Source: Ptychodera flava
Taxonomy: Eukaryota; Hemichordata; Enteropneusta; Ptychoderidae
Direction: 5' to 3'
DNA: 64,000 bases
NCBI RefSeq assembly: GCF_041260155.1
Contig: NC_091944.1
Location: 23,306,332 to 23,370,331, forward strand
How positions within the stretch are numbered: position 1 is the stretch's first letter; each line of letters starts with the position of its first letter. The translations under genes and the position numbers were made by a program. The notes beneath the pieces were generated by a model, which saw only the letters and a list, made by a program, of their open reading frames with translations, ran no database searches and was not told the DNA's origin. Shown one piece after another: positions 1 to 12,583 of the stretch.

Positions 1-240
1 GAAAGGCGAGTCTTGATGATTCTCGCCAGTGAATTGCAATTCTCGCTGTACTTAGTGAGAATTTCCATTGTCACCGGTGAGAATTTGTTCTCACACTTGA
101 TTCTCGCCAAGGTGCATTTCTCACCAATCTCCAGTGGAGATTAAAATTTTCTCACCGACAGCGGTGAGAATGAGAACAGATTCTCACCGATTGCGAGAAA
201 TTCGAAAGCGTCAGTTTCTCGCTCTAGTCACGCACTTTTC
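1..240. repeat. cluster of TTCTCRCC / GGTGAGAA dyads
   Basis: This stretch repeats the octamer TTCTCRCC and its reverse complement GGTGAGAA or close variants about a dozen times in both orientations, spaced 15 to 30 bases apart. The pattern resembles the subterminal repeats of a DNA transposon or a degenerate minisatellite. The window edge cuts it, so neither an element end nor a target duplication can be seen. No coding potential is evident. Confidence 0.4.
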
Positions 241-2454
241 CCCCATAGTGCAACAGAATTGTGACTAATAATTTTCATTGTCTTCCTTTGTAAGCATGGT
301 AGTACAAATAGGACTAAGTCGTCAGATGTGTTATGATGTGTTATTGTTATTTCCGAATGTGTTTGCCAACATAGCTATATCTTATTAAAACCAAAGCTTT
401 GTGGTGTGCCTAAGTTGTTTGTTTGTGTTTCATCAATTCTAAGGCTTTGTCCGGGGGATCTCGATAAACAGTAACGATTTAATTCGATCAATGAACTGTC
501 TTTCTAGAGAGGTGTACGAAGCCGAGTGGCTTTGATCAAAAACCTTTCTTGCTGGGACAAGAGAGTATCATGTAGCGAGTTCGAATCCCCAAAGGACCCA
601 AAAATAACTTGAGAGATTTGAAACCGCACAACGTAAAGACAGAATTCAATAATATGTCGATAACATGAGTAATACCTGATTGGACAAATGTACTCAACGT
701 TAGCACAACATCTATCAGTCAATGTAAATTTAATTATGTTTTTATTTCGCCTCGTCAAAATTACAATGCTTTCCTTTTACCTCGTAAATATACTTTCACT
801 ATGAAATTAAAAACTGTGAACAGAAATTACTCCTTTGAAATCTAATTTTAGCCATGCTGAATCTATTGAGGCCTTCACAGTGGGAAGCGCCTTTGTTTTT
901 CTTAACATCTGGCAATTCTCGATAGGATTGTTATGGCTGTAACGATACATTGTCTGGGTACTCATATAAGTAAAAATAACCTGTGCTAAATTTGACGTTC
1001 ATATCGACGCTTATTCTAGCTCTATCTTAGCACACGTTTATGTCTACACATAATAAATGTATAAAACTCGCAATGTGTTTATCTATCACAAAGAAAAGAA
1101 GGTATCATAAAAGCAATACCGTCTAGATCAAACTGTATGTGTGTGTGTGATTTTCTCATTTATTTGAAATTTTATTCTCTCTGGACACAGTCTCATCTCA
1201 AGAGTATCCGCCATTGGGGTTATTTTATGTGATTCTCTTTTAGGAGACTTTCTGTTGTTTATTTAAGATAACACGTGTTGGAGTTACAAACTGCATACTA
1301 GAGTGCATGTAGGCTATGTCGACTGAACTCGGCTGTAAACATTTCGATAACACTCTAGCAATCCTTATTTCAAACTGCCAACAACCATACATCATCTAGA
1401 CAAGATTTTTCAAGCCGTTTGCGATAGCTAACTCAATATCTTGACTGGATTGTTACAGTTGAGAATAATTATGTCATGATGAAACTCTGGAGCAACGTTT
1501 ATTTGTTGCAAAAAAAACCCTCAGGCAAATTTTTTCACACGAACTTTGCAACCACGAACCTAAGGGTATTGTTTCAACAGCTACTTCAGAAAACCACATA
1601 CTTCATGTCTTCATCAAAATGCAGCGCTTTTATTGTGCCTCTTATAAAGAACAACATTTTGTTATGCCTTGCAAATATACATCATATCAAATTTCAGTGG
1701 GAATAGAGAAGTATGAAACAAACATTTTTCGGTTTTCATAGTCTGACAAAGCTGATTGCAACATTTCAAAATTTAGAGTTTAAAGCAGATGTTGCAATAC
1801 GTAAGTAGGATGGTCATGCAAAATTTAAACGAAACCGAAAAGCACAGCCATGCAACGTATATCAGTCATTGTAATGTCAGCGCATCCGTTACAGCATGGC
1901 GACCTCTCTAGACGAGGTACGGTAACCCGTGTCTTACGTCACCACCATCCGTTCAATGAAATATTTATTCAATTCGACGACATACATGATGCAAACGATC
2001 GCTGAGATGATTTTCCTGCTCGTAATGCCTAATACAGGACACTGCGTTTTCAAATTTTTATCCTCAGCAAAGAGACGTGTTGAATTGGTTACTATTCAAG
2101 TTGCAGTTTTAAAGTCCTCATGGTGGATTTTTGTGTGCAGTCAAAATTACAGATCGGACACAGACTTTAAGCAACTACATTCAAGACATAGGTCAAATAA
2201 ACTGCCATCACAACAGCATTGACTTACAAACCAACGGTAAATTTTCTGAGGTCCCTTTAAATTTCGGAAACCGAACAAGTCCTAAAAACTCATTTGCCTA
2301 ATGAGTCGTCCAAATATATACTGAAATTCGCTAAAATTCAAACAAAGTGATTATTCCAAACTACTTATATCTAACAAAGAGTACAGTACAGAAAGAAGGT
2401 ACGTCATTTTCAGTTCACAATATACAAACATTGGTACATGAGATAACACTTTTC
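241..2454. other. non-coding AT-rich stretch, no gene recognised
   Basis: Open frames here (for example 1476-1706 and 1929-2222, plus strand) are short, have no recognisable domain and are of the length expected by chance in AT-rich DNA. Apart from a tRNA-like block near 510-600 I see nothing to annotate. Confidence 0.5.
512..596 (+). repeat. tRNA-like block, possible SINE head or tRNA pseudogene
   Basis: The block contains GCCGAGTGG, which resembles the A-box region of Ser/Leu-type tRNAs, and GAGTTCGAATCC, which matches the RNA polymerase III B-box consensus, at roughly tRNA-like spacing. The flanks do not pair as an acceptor stem, so it is not a functional tRNA. A tRNA-derived SINE head or a decayed tRNA copy fits best; chance is possible. 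Confidence 0.3.
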
Positions 2455-3640
2455 CTCGTGTCATGTTTCAACAATGTACCTCCTACGATAACAGTAGCTG
2501 AAATAGTAAATTAGAATTTGTCACAGAATGGTGTCGGGCAAATAAACTTACAATTAATATTGATAAAACAAACTATATGATTATTAAAACATCACGTAAA
2601 CATGTTATTGCTAATGGGACCCTAGATATTGATGGCCATAAAATAGAATGTGTTCCTTCTGCAACCTATGTTGGAGTCACCCTTGATGAAAATATTACGT
2701 GGAAGGCGCACATTCAGAAAGTTATCAAAAGCATTGCCCCGAAGGTTGGTATAATTTCACAACTTCGTCACTTTGTACCTAGAAATGTCCTCCTTCTGTT
2801 GTACAACTCACTTATTCTGCCACACATCTCCTATTGTATTGAAATCTGGGGCAATACTTTTACGACTTACCTTGAGCCATTGCATTTACTCCAAAAGAAA
2901 ATTACTCGCCTGATCACCTTCTCTGATTACCGTGCCCACTCTGCCCCTTTATTCAAACAGCTTTGTATTTTAGACATTTTTAAACTTTGTAAATTTCACA
3001 CCTGCGTTTTTGTATTTGACTTGTAACATGACAACTATGCCCAAGACAAAGGTCGTTACGTCGACACAATTCCCCATGACTATCCTACCCGTTTTTCTAC
3101 TCAAGACAACTTTTACCAACCGCAGATCAACCTCTCACTAAGTAAACACCAAATAAGGTATGCAGCAACAAGTTTTTGGAATTCACTCCCCACTCATATT
3201 AAACGTATAAATTGTAGACATACATTTAAACAAACTTTGAAAGTTTATCTACTTCATCATTAGTGGATCATGCATGATCTTCCACTACATGTAATGACCA
3301 TTAAACCTCCTGTTTCTGGTTTACCATTTTACTGATACAATGTATTTATTTATATCAGCTAGTTTATTTGTACACGAATATTGTCCATTAACAGATTTTA
3401 TGTATAATCAATTAACTTCTTTCTACCAAGATTTGTATTCTTTATAATATGTACACAGTCACGTCCTTGTATTAATTTCAACAGATAATCATAGCTACAC
3501 TGGTCACGGTTGAGACTAGTTCTGATTGAACTATTTCCGTGACCCCATCAGATTGAAGTTTATGTAAACATTCCTCTTTTCTTGTTATGTACAGTATTTT
3601 CATCTGATGAAATAAACTCAACTCAACAACTCACACTGCA
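2455..3640 (+). mobile_element. 5'-truncated CR1/L2-like LINE fragment (RT C-terminal part)
   Basis: Translation from about 2513 reads EFVTEWCRANKLTIN and continues into the open frame 2577-3026, which has the hallmarks of the region after the LINE reverse transcriptase catalytic box: YVGVTLDENITWKAHI, then LLLLYNSLILPHISYCIEIWG, then LLQKKITRLITFS. After a stop at 3024 the same frame resumes with a typical LINE C-terminus (TSFWNSLPTHIK) to about 3260. The 3' end lies near 3605-3635 with an AACTC-type short repeat after an AATAAA. The endonuclease and RT core are missing, so this is a dead 5'-truncated copy. The ending and the C-terminal motifs suggest a CR1/L2-clade element; clade assignment is inference. 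Confidence 0.8.
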
Positions 3641-4682
3641 TGAAAACGCAATAATACAGATAAATTCACATTTATGAGTTGCCTGTATTATAGAATAATA
3701 CACATGAATACACATGAATCCACATGAATATAGGCTTGCTGAATACAAACAATGGATTCTTGACTGTATTCATCTGTATATGCACTCTTCAGCTAAAATA
3801 CAGGCATTAATCCATGCTAATTCAGTAAGTATTATAGTGTTTTTATGCAGTGTCAACAACTTACAGAAATATTGTGTGTTTGTAGCTTTTCTCAAATTGT
3901 ACCATAGATAAGTCTTGCATTTGTTGAAGACTGTCAGCATGAAATACAGAGTATAATCTAATTAAAGGTGTTCTCCAAGATTTTTAATATTGTGTATAAC
4001 TGATTTGCATAATATACAGAAAAAAACAAAAACTGAGAGCTTCCTCTACACAGGGAATCACAAATTGGGTGATAAAGCATTAAAAAACTCCATAGCAATG
4101 TATTCGTGTATTACATAAACATTGAGAATGGCAGCACAAAATTCACGAGAATTGCTACAAAAGTTGATAACAATAGGATTTATCAGCCGTGAAGATATGA
4201 GGTGTGATATGACAATAAAATACGTATTTGATCAATTTTCATGATCCTGGATATATTTCCATTGGATTGATCAAATTTTCACGACTCCTAAGATGTACAT
4301 TGAAAATATAGTGAAATAACATTAATGAAAGTTTTTTTTGTTTTTTTTTTTTTTTTGCATTTTGAGATCAGCTGTAGGTAATCAACATTTGGAATATATA
4401 AAAATATATAAATTTACTTAATCAAAGTTGACTAAAATTATATTGAAGACACTCTTATATAACTTTATTGAAAGTTAGTTAACATTTCTAATTCAGCGAA
4501 ATTTTTCTTTGCATATTTAACGAAATTTCCTAATTAAGGACAAAATACCGGGAAATCGTTAACAAAACTTATGAAAATTGGATAGTAGTGAGACGATGAT
4601 ATCGTATCACTGAAGGATATCATGCATTTCCTATTCTGTCATAGATTAATTGCATTTGAATGAACATTTCAAATAAGGCACA
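3641..4682. other. AT-rich spacer with short CACATGAATA repeats
   Basis: Around 3699-3730 the decamer CACATGAATA or a close variant is repeated about three times in tandem. A T-run lies at 4327-4356. No gene, splice-bounded exon or transposon end is recognisable in the remainder. Confidence 0.4.
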
Positions 4683-4823
4683 TTAAAGGTATACTGTGAC
4701 CTGCTCCTATTTTGCCACAGTGACCATGGAAAGAGCGCCCTCAAATGGGCATGTTGGATACCAAGGATCGCCCCTTGACTATATATGGGCATATTTAGAT
4801 TACAGGTGACTGTATACCTTTAA
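4683..4823. mobile_element. piggyBac-style MITE with TTAA target duplication
   Basis: A 133-bp unit (4687-4819) is flanked on both sides by TTAA. It starts AGGTATACTGTGACCTG and ends with an inverted near-match, ACAGGTGACTGTATACCT, giving a terminal inverted repeat of about 17 bp with two mismatches. TTAA duplication is the signature of piggyBac-type transposition. At this size the unit has no transposase and is a non-autonomous MITE. Confidence 0.75.
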
Positions 4824-5460
4824 CCTAGAAGTACTTGACCAAAGCATAGGAAGAAAGATATGTCAGCAAATCGGTAACTTGTATATTTAATAAAATTTTC
4901 AAAATTAGCGATGAAGGACTGATATTGTAACCACGTTCTAGTCGGCATAAACGCTCCGTGATGTTGATGCAATAAATTACTTAATTAACTCATAAATTAA
5001 TTTTAGTGCCTGTTCTTCGCGGAATTTTCTGAAGGAACATTTTCGTCAGATGCATTTGTAAAACTGGATTCCAAGTAATCATACCACTCCCTACGTATCA
5101 ACATTGAAATACTAGTGTATACTAGATAATTAATCTTCATGTTAAACTTTTCTTGAAAGAATGCCAAAAAAATGAGATTCCATTGTTGTCAAATAAATCA
5201 CCAACATACTTGACTCCATGTTAAAATCATTTTATAAAGATACTCTCGACTTTTTATGTGTATTTAACCACAGTATGAAGAAGCAAATAAAAAACATATG
5301 AAATTAAAATAATGAAAACATCGTTAGAAGTTGCAGTTATTGTACCTTTGATTCGTCGCTGTACAATTTAGCATTATCTGACAAAGTACGATTATAAACA
5401 CTTTCCGCCTACCACAAAGGTTAAAAACTTACATATTAATAAACCAAAACGAACTTGAAG

Positions 5461-5527
<67 letters not shown>
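5461..5527. repeat. (TAAA)n microsatellite
   Basis: About 16 uninterrupted copies of TAAA. Confidence 0.95.
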
Positions 5528-8500
5528 CAAGGGATTGAATAACTAAAAGTTCATCGCAGACCACTTTTTTGTTGCAATGACAGGTCACAGAAAACATTCC
5601 CGGATTTATGTTGATTATATTTAAAACAACGATCCATGCTTATCACATCGAAATGTCCCGTGTACTTTCAATGGACTTTTTAACCCCACATTATTTGTCG
5701 GGAGTGTGCCTTCATACCAGGCATCTGTATACGCGCCCTGAACGTAGCCGTTTAGGTATCAGTCGTTCACAAATTATCACCAAATTTTGTTGTTTTTTGC
5801 TTACAATCCTACCGGAGCCAGTCTAGGGCTGTACACTTGACATTAATATACTGTCCCGGATGTATCTCCTTCTCTGCTACGCTTAGAACTGCCGCCGATT
5901 TAACCACTGTGCTAGGTCACTTTCCAGGGAAAGTCATTTACATATTGCGCGGGGTACGATTTCTGAATCATTTCGCAAATATTGTCGTTATACAATTATA
6001 CCTTTAGGCTCTTTTTCATACTCCAAAATAACAAAACCAACGCATCTCATTGTCTCTTTTTCAAACAACTACTCGACTTATCAATATCTGTTAAAGTTTT
6101 ATCTATTCTTACAATAAGCCAATCAGTAGGGGCTTGCAAAGAAGATTATGTTTGTCCTATCTGCCCTTTAATGCAGAGCAGAAAAAATGAAAGAAAATAG
6201 AGAAAAGATTTTGAAGCATTTGAAGTTTACATAAGCTTCTCATGTACAGGGTTTTAAAAGCTGGGGACAAACTACGCAATGTTTGACTCAATAAAAAACA
6301 ATATACCAGGAATTATGAATTAAAATTGACATTTACGCACATCGAAAAAGATTTCATTGTGCCCCCAAAAATCACCTTTTCACATTTACAGGCATCATGT
6401 GGAATCTGATCTATAAATATAGTCCTACAAACGGTATTCTAATGGTCCTTTGAGCTAAATTATGATAGTATTAGAGAGCATTGTAATAAAAATTTAATAT
6501 TTCACACTATGAGGATAATTCTGATGAACAGTGGGTGCAGAATTGCTTTCTGTCAATCAAAAAAGTGCAGTACTTCATGTCGGCAGCTGTCATGTATCAG
6601 GAATTAAATATATGACTATTGAAAAATGGAAACAAATATTTCATAAATTTCAATATGCGGGATGACTAAAGCTTTGAATATCGCATGGCAACATAGAGTA
6701 CTACCTTACTTCATATCCTCGAACAAGCTGTAAATAAATAGGAATACAGACAGTTCATCAAAATGACACGGGAGAAAAAGTAAATGAAGGACGTTTCCCC
6801 ACAAATGATACCAAGACTCATACATCATTTTGACTATTGGCATACAGAAAGTAGCACTGAAATGTCACTGGGAAAAGTTATATGATTTGAGCACAGTGCT
6901 TAATTCGTTAATTTTCTATAACATGAGTTATTTGAATTTGTCCGTATCTCAGCGCAAATGCATGAAGTCCCGCGAAACGTTACCAAGTAGTTGATTAACC
7001 CCTGACTGGTGTAAATGGAAGCACATACACGTTGCGTAAGGGGAACTACGGACATGAACGAATTTAATCTCAAAGACAAGGAAAATGGACTCGCTATTAA
7101 CTAATACTAATTGGTAAAACAACGCTAGCTAATATCTGAACAACATATGTATTTATCCAGAGAAAATACTTGATATAATGTGATATTTTCAGATGAAATT
7201 TTTTTATCGTTTAGTATGTCTGGAAAAGACAGACATACGTATCTCGGTCAAAGCTGTAGGCGGCAATCGACATTATATGATCCCGCCATCGTTTTCGGAT
7301 ATTCTCGAAAAAAGTTTCTCTATAAGTTTGAAGCAAATTGAAAAGCTAATGTGTCATTCTCTCAATGAAGGTCACCATGCCGATGTGCCACAAGATTCAT
7401 TGAGAGTTTTGCCACTGACAATGTATTTTACAGGTCGAAAACCCGATGTGTCGTCAGTGCATGCACAGTCCACAAAAACGTGCAGTTTGTTCTTGGCGTC
7501 AGTGTCATTATCGCACGGAAAATACTATGGAAAATATTTGAAGTATGAATTATGGCGTAAGCAGCACAATTCTGTGATAAAATACTACAGAATCAAAATT
7601 AGTATCAGTGATTTGACAATATTAATATAATAGCAGAGCTTGATGTGGTCTTGTTTACATTCAGCTTCACGCTCTCAGTTACAACCACACAGCGGCCACT
7701 TTACACACGTCAGAAAGAGAAACATAAGAGACTCAAATTCTTCATTTTGCCAGATGTTTTCGTAGTCAAGTCTTTTTGAAATTGAACTACTTAAAATATT
7801 CTAACGAAATAGTGTTGTGTCGTCAGTGATTTGCTAGCTCTACAATGAAATATTTGTTTATACAACGTGCGCTACAAGGAGTCCAGTGCAAATGAGGACA
7901 CGCCCGTGAACAAAAGAGGCGTATCAATACAGTGGTTCAAAATATTGAATTAAGGGCGTGGATTCTGATCGGTTATGGCTTCATGTTTTGTCTTAAATAA
8001 TAATTGTTTAAATTAGGTATTTCATTGAAATGGCAGAAATATAGTGCGTATATTAATAGAATATAACTGAGCAACTGAGCAAAACCTGTACGCAGTGGAA
8101 ACAAACCATGCTTGAAAACGAGCTTCTACATTCTTTACTTTTGTTTCCTTTCAAGCTTTTTTATATGAATATGGACAGTTTGCCCTTTGTATTGCAATCA
8201 TTGGTTACATAATCAGCATGAACTTTAAGCTATTCGGTTTCGCATTTTTGTGAACCACCTATGTACAGTCACATCAGTGTAAACCGAAGATCCCGAAAAC
8301 CTGTTTAGGAAAACGAGAAAGAAAATTATACGTTTATTATATGTATTTAAGTAGAGCATTAGGGGACGTGATCTTATCCTACTTATATTCTAGTGCCTCT
8401 GGAAACTATATGAATATTACCGTCATCGAAAACGTTTGTCCTGGAAGCATAGAATTATACACGTACACGCTTCCCGCCCCTACAATTTCTATCCCGAGTT

Positions 8501-10200
8501 TCCATCAGCATAAATATTCATGGCTTTTTCGTTGTTTCAGCGTAACCTTTGACTGATTCGAGCGTAACAGATTAAATTGATTAGTACAGTCTATCATCCC
8601 GTGATAAATATCCTCCAAGAACCGTAGCTATCTTCTAAATGAACCTTAAACGCTTTACAGCAAAAAAAAATCGTTTCTAATTTTGAAAATGGTCCATTTT
8701 AGTCGCAAATTTTGAAACAAAACTCGAACCAATTTGAAGGCGACATTTTTAACGAGCTGTCTCTCCTGAGTTTCAATCTGAATAAAAAGTGAAATCAGTG
8801 TTGTTCCATACATTCTGAAAACCTTTGTCTCGCAAACAATTACGTGGCAGTGTCCATTTTATACAATATATTACCTGGTTGGCCATTACTTTCCACATGT
8901 GGTTTTGAATGCAATCGGGCATAAACAGGCATTTACACGAGTTTATTAAATGTATGCGGTATCAGAGAATTGAGATTTGCTGAAGGCAACAGACGGCAGT
9001 AATAATGGCAGGTAATATATACCCTTTTTTCAAATATGTGTTCCTTCCCTGATGGTTTAAAAGTTGGTCAAGTTCGCATTGCTAAAATAATAATTAATAA
9101 TTAAGAAGAATGAATTGTTAGAAAATATCCGTAAAATAAGAATTAAGATTAATTATACTTCCCTTCTCCTTCCTAGTTTTCTGAAAGACCGTCTATCTGC
9201 TATTTCAATTGTTTAAAACTTTCGAAATATGCGATAATATTCTCTGAGGCAGAATGTGTTTGGCCATTTCTTCACTGCTCTACTTTTAATTATAAAGTTT
9301 GTTGAGAAATTGTCATCGTCATGTGCGTTATGTTTTTGTATACGTTTGAACAATCCTTACTAGAGCCTGTCAGGTAATTCTTCGAGTATCAAATAGCTTA
9401 GTATGGTCAATAGTTTAAAACGTTCGTTGTTGATGTATGAATTCGAGCTCCAAGGAACAGAATGTTTAAGAGGGCGCATGGTCAATAATATTATATTTCA
9501 GACAAAAGTGAGACACCAATAGCTTTGATATACCAAAGACAATTTTCCCTGAATAATTTAATTGGTACAAATGGCTAACTGTTTACTAAGATTTTCCTTT
9601 TTCTGCTGATACTAGTGTTTTATTTAAATGATTCGTGTTTTCAAAAGCCACGCTGGTTGCACTTATACATCCTATGACGGGTACATTTAGTTAAGTTGAT
9701 GGAAATGGTCAGAAGTCCGCTCGTTCAAACTTGCATTATTCTCCACTCCATCAGCTGATTAAAAAGCTCGCATCCACTGCATTTCCTTTGTGGCAAATCC
9801 CATACAGTTTGAAATCGTTGTGAATATTCTAGCTGGTTCTAATATTAATTTACCATGTTTAGCAGTACGATGGTGTATGTAAAGTTTCTCTGAGCTGGAT
9901 CTGTATTTGGCCTAATCTATTTTTAATTGACTTAGTAATTTGGCCGAGCCATTTATGGTAGATTTGTTTTTTCTCAGTTTGGTCCCAGTAAGTTTTCTGA
10001 CAAGTTGCAGACATCCAATCGGTACCCTATACGATAGATTTTGCTTCAGTGGGTTCACCTTTTATGCCTACATTTCCTTTTGCACAGTATAGGTGATTTT
10101 GATCGAATCACGCTCCCAGTATACTCCTAATGACCGAAAACTATGACCCCCATCTAACTCGACGTGACGGAAATTGGCCATTAGAGTGGCCCAGCAAGTA
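5528..10200. other. long stretch without a recognised gene
   Basis: The longest open frame, 7193-7630 (plus, 145 codons), begins right after ATATTTTCAG, which could be a splice acceptor, but its translation shows no domain I recognise and no convincing donor. Two shorter frames (5608-5826 and 8341-8556) are equally uninformative. A block at about 6430-6730 is a diverged copy of 37865-38110. Otherwise I see unique-looking AT-rich DNA. Confidence 0.4.
6430..6730 (+). repeat. dispersed repeat, copy 1
   Basis: The segment around CAGTGGGTGCAGAATTG (about 6530) through CAATATGCGGGATGACTAAA (about 6650) recurs in the same orientation at about 37920-38060, with part repeated again at 38270-38320. 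It contains no open frame of note. It may be an old interspersed element or a remnant of a segmental duplication. Confidence 0.55.
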
Positions 10201-10204
10201 AACC

Positions 10205-10850
10205 GAATTTACAGCAAAAATTAAATTTGTCCCAGTGAAAGGCCCTGTACAGACCGTAATACAACCCTGTTAAACAGGTCTGTGTCAGCAAAGACGTCCC
10301 ATTGCTGTGACAGAGGCTGATGTACAGGTCTGAGGCCAATGCAATGATGACATAGCTATATGCAGTGCTTTAGACACAGTGATGTTACTGGGCCTGATAT
10401 TTCTGCCTGCCCCATCACTCCATTTACAGGTCTGTATATAGCAAGAGGCCAATATTTTTAATTTAATGTGTAATATGCCTGTATTCATTCTGTCATAAAA
10501 ATTGGCCAACTTTCTAAAAATATACACCAATGAAATCTGACAAAGTTTTCAAACCCTGTAACAACTAGTTATGTAAACAAACGTACACACTACTGTGTGT
10601 ACACCAGTATTTCAGTCATGTGATCACAGAACTGGATACACTCAGAAATTATATCACTGTAATATCACTTGTTCATACACCTCTGATATCTGGCCAATTT
10701 TTACAGGTCCTTTAAGAGACGTTATTTCTTTGGGACTGTTACAGGTACTGATCAGACCCTGTTACAGGCATGTACTGACATCTCCCTGTAGTTTTCTTGT
10801 TGTGTGTTGGTCAAAAATCTGCTCTGCCCAGAGGTAGCTTCGCCACAAGT
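10205..10850. repeat. segment with multiple ACAGGTCTG / CAGACC dyads
   Basis: ACAGGTCTG, ACAGGTC and their reverse complements occur repeatedly in both orientations (for example near 10246, 10275, 10334, 10429, 10704, 10741 and 10754). This suggests a decayed non-autonomous DNA element with subterminal repeats. Its ends are not defined. The open frames inside (10285-10530 minus, 10595-10837 plus) have no recognisable domain. Confidence 0.35.
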
Positions 10851-11389
10851 CAAATGGGCTTTTGCTTATTAGTCGGCTGAAAGTATGGTTTGACCCCCAA
10901 AAAATTGCTACAAAAGGTTTTTCAACGGTTTTCTATAGAGTCAAATGTGCTTAATAACATAGTAAAAGTCTACCAAAATCTGGCCACCGGAAACGTGTTA
11001 ATTTCAAGATGGCGTCCAAGATGGTCGCCATATACTGACAATGGCCATAACTACTTAAATATTAAACCTAGACTAGTGATGTCTGTGTCTACTACCATGC
11101 TTTAGTGGTTTAGGAATCCACTTACCACATCTAGATTATAGGCAAGTGATCATAAGTCCAATAATATGCATATTTATACATGTATTAAAAATAATCACTG
11201 TCACATTCTTCGTCCGGAACATGTTGCTCATGTGGATTTTCACAATTTCGGAGGCTAGGTAGTAAAGGGAAAGCAACTCCACACATCGTTCATATTTGGG
11301 TTGTTTTTGTTTTGTGTATGAAATTGTGTATAATATAAGTGTATATCATGTTTGGCTGTTTTATGTAAAATGTTGCTTAGCCATGGCGA

Positions 11390-12583
11390 GATGTGCCCGT
11401 AATCTGCGTCTCTTGATATTACTCCGCACTGGGGCGGAGAGACTAGTGTGACACTGCGATCCTTTGGCGCTACGTTTTGAAAACAGAGTTTTCTTCATCA
11501 GTCGCTTAAGATTCATTCATGATTGGTGAGACGTGTTGAATGGTTGATTGTTTTTATTTGGTAGTATGTTGTTCCACTTACGTTTGTTGTTCAAGTGGGG
11601 AAGCTGGAATGTCTACTGTTTGGTCTTGTTTTGTTTGTGTAGGTTCGTGTGAACCTGAGTTTGATCTGTTGTCGCTTTTGTGAAGTCTGGCGCTTGTACG
11701 TGTATCGCCTATATTTCTGTTCCTTCTATATGCGATTATTGGTTGATTCAGAACCTTTTTTTTAGTGTTTCGTCTTTTTCAAATTCATTCCAGTTTTCTG
11801 TCATGGCTTGCTTGATTTTCGTCGTTTCGATGTACGGGCTTTAAGTTGTTATGAAGACTAATGTATTGTTTGTGGCGTTCTTTCTTTCTTTTTGTTGTTC
11901 AAGCTGTCTTTTTCTACTTTTATGATCTGTTTCTCTGATAATGGATTCTATTTTGTATTTTTATATTGTCGGCCTTGTATTTTTCACTAAATTGTGTGAC
12001 TTTCTGTGTAAAATCGGTTTCTTTGTTGCATGTTCTGATGTATCGTAATGTTTCACCTTTGATCAGACCTTTGAATGTTGCTGCCGGTTGGCATGAGTTT
12101 CTTTGTAAGAACTGGAATTTATCTGTTGGTTTTATGTGTATCTTGGTGTCGAGAATGTTTTTTTGTTGTATCGACGACCTTTGTAGATATTCAGGTCCAA
12201 ATATGTGATTTCTTGAGAGGAGCTTTCAAACGAAAATTTGAAAGTAGGATGCATTTTGTTGATGTTTGATATGAATTCATAGAGTGTTGGGTTCCGATGA
12301 AAATCAGGAAAACATCGTCCCTGAAACTCAGCCAGGTCGGTATTTGTTGTTTGTGTGTTTGTGTTTCTGTATTATTCTCATTTCGGTCTCGTGAAATGTA
12401 ATATCTGCTATTTCCAGCGACGAGGGAGACCCCATAGAGCACCCCATATTCGCCGGTAGAATTCATCGTTGAATTCAAATGTTTTGTTTTTAAGATTATT
12501 TTAGCAGAGCTACCATGTATTTCGTTGGTGGCTGCTTGATTATGTAATTGTTTGATGATCGTTGATAACCGTACAACACCCAT
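11390..12583 (-). mobile_element. Penelope-like element, minus-strand partial copy (RT C-terminal half and 3' end)
   Basis: The minus-strand frame 12583-12191 and the sequence below it are an inverted copy of the C-terminal half of the plus-strand Penelope-like ORF at 13290-13900. Minus-strand reading shows the GxLxGVSLVAGN-type region (an out-of-frame version of the GCSMGSPSSPEIAE box), FRDDVFLIF (the catalytic Asp-Asp box of Penelope RTs is usually RYRDD-like), and then the 3' untranslated end with a hammerhead-like motif at 11460-11506. It lies head to head with the plus-strand copy, with the junction near 12583. The reading frame is broken, so this is a remnant. Confidence 0.7.
11460..11506 (-). 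ncRNA. degenerate hammerhead-like motif in the Penelope-like end (left arm)
   Basis: On the minus strand CTGATGA (11501-11495) is followed by a stem with perfect GAAAAC/GTTTTC pairing and a TCT loop, then AAAACGTAGCGCC. The canonical core would be GAAA; here the G is displaced or lost, so this copy looks inactive. See the better-preserved copy at 28473-28515. Penelope-like elements are known to carry hammerhead ribozymes in their terminal repeats. Confidence 0.4.

Noticed and set aside
512..596. Functional tRNA gene
   Set aside because: The B-box is good but the acceptor ends do not pair and no anticodon arm can be placed.
3600..3620. CTGATGA as a hammerhead core
   Set aside because: It is not followed by a stem and GAAA; it belongs to the 3' end of a LINE next to its AATAAA signal.
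5461..5527. CRISPR-like regular repeats
   Set aside because: All regular arrays in the window are microsatellites or satellites without spacers, and the genome is eukaryotic.
7193..7630. 145-codon frame as a gene
   Set aside because: A possible acceptor precedes it, but no domain, no supported donor and no neighbouring in-phase exon were found; left as unannotated sequence.
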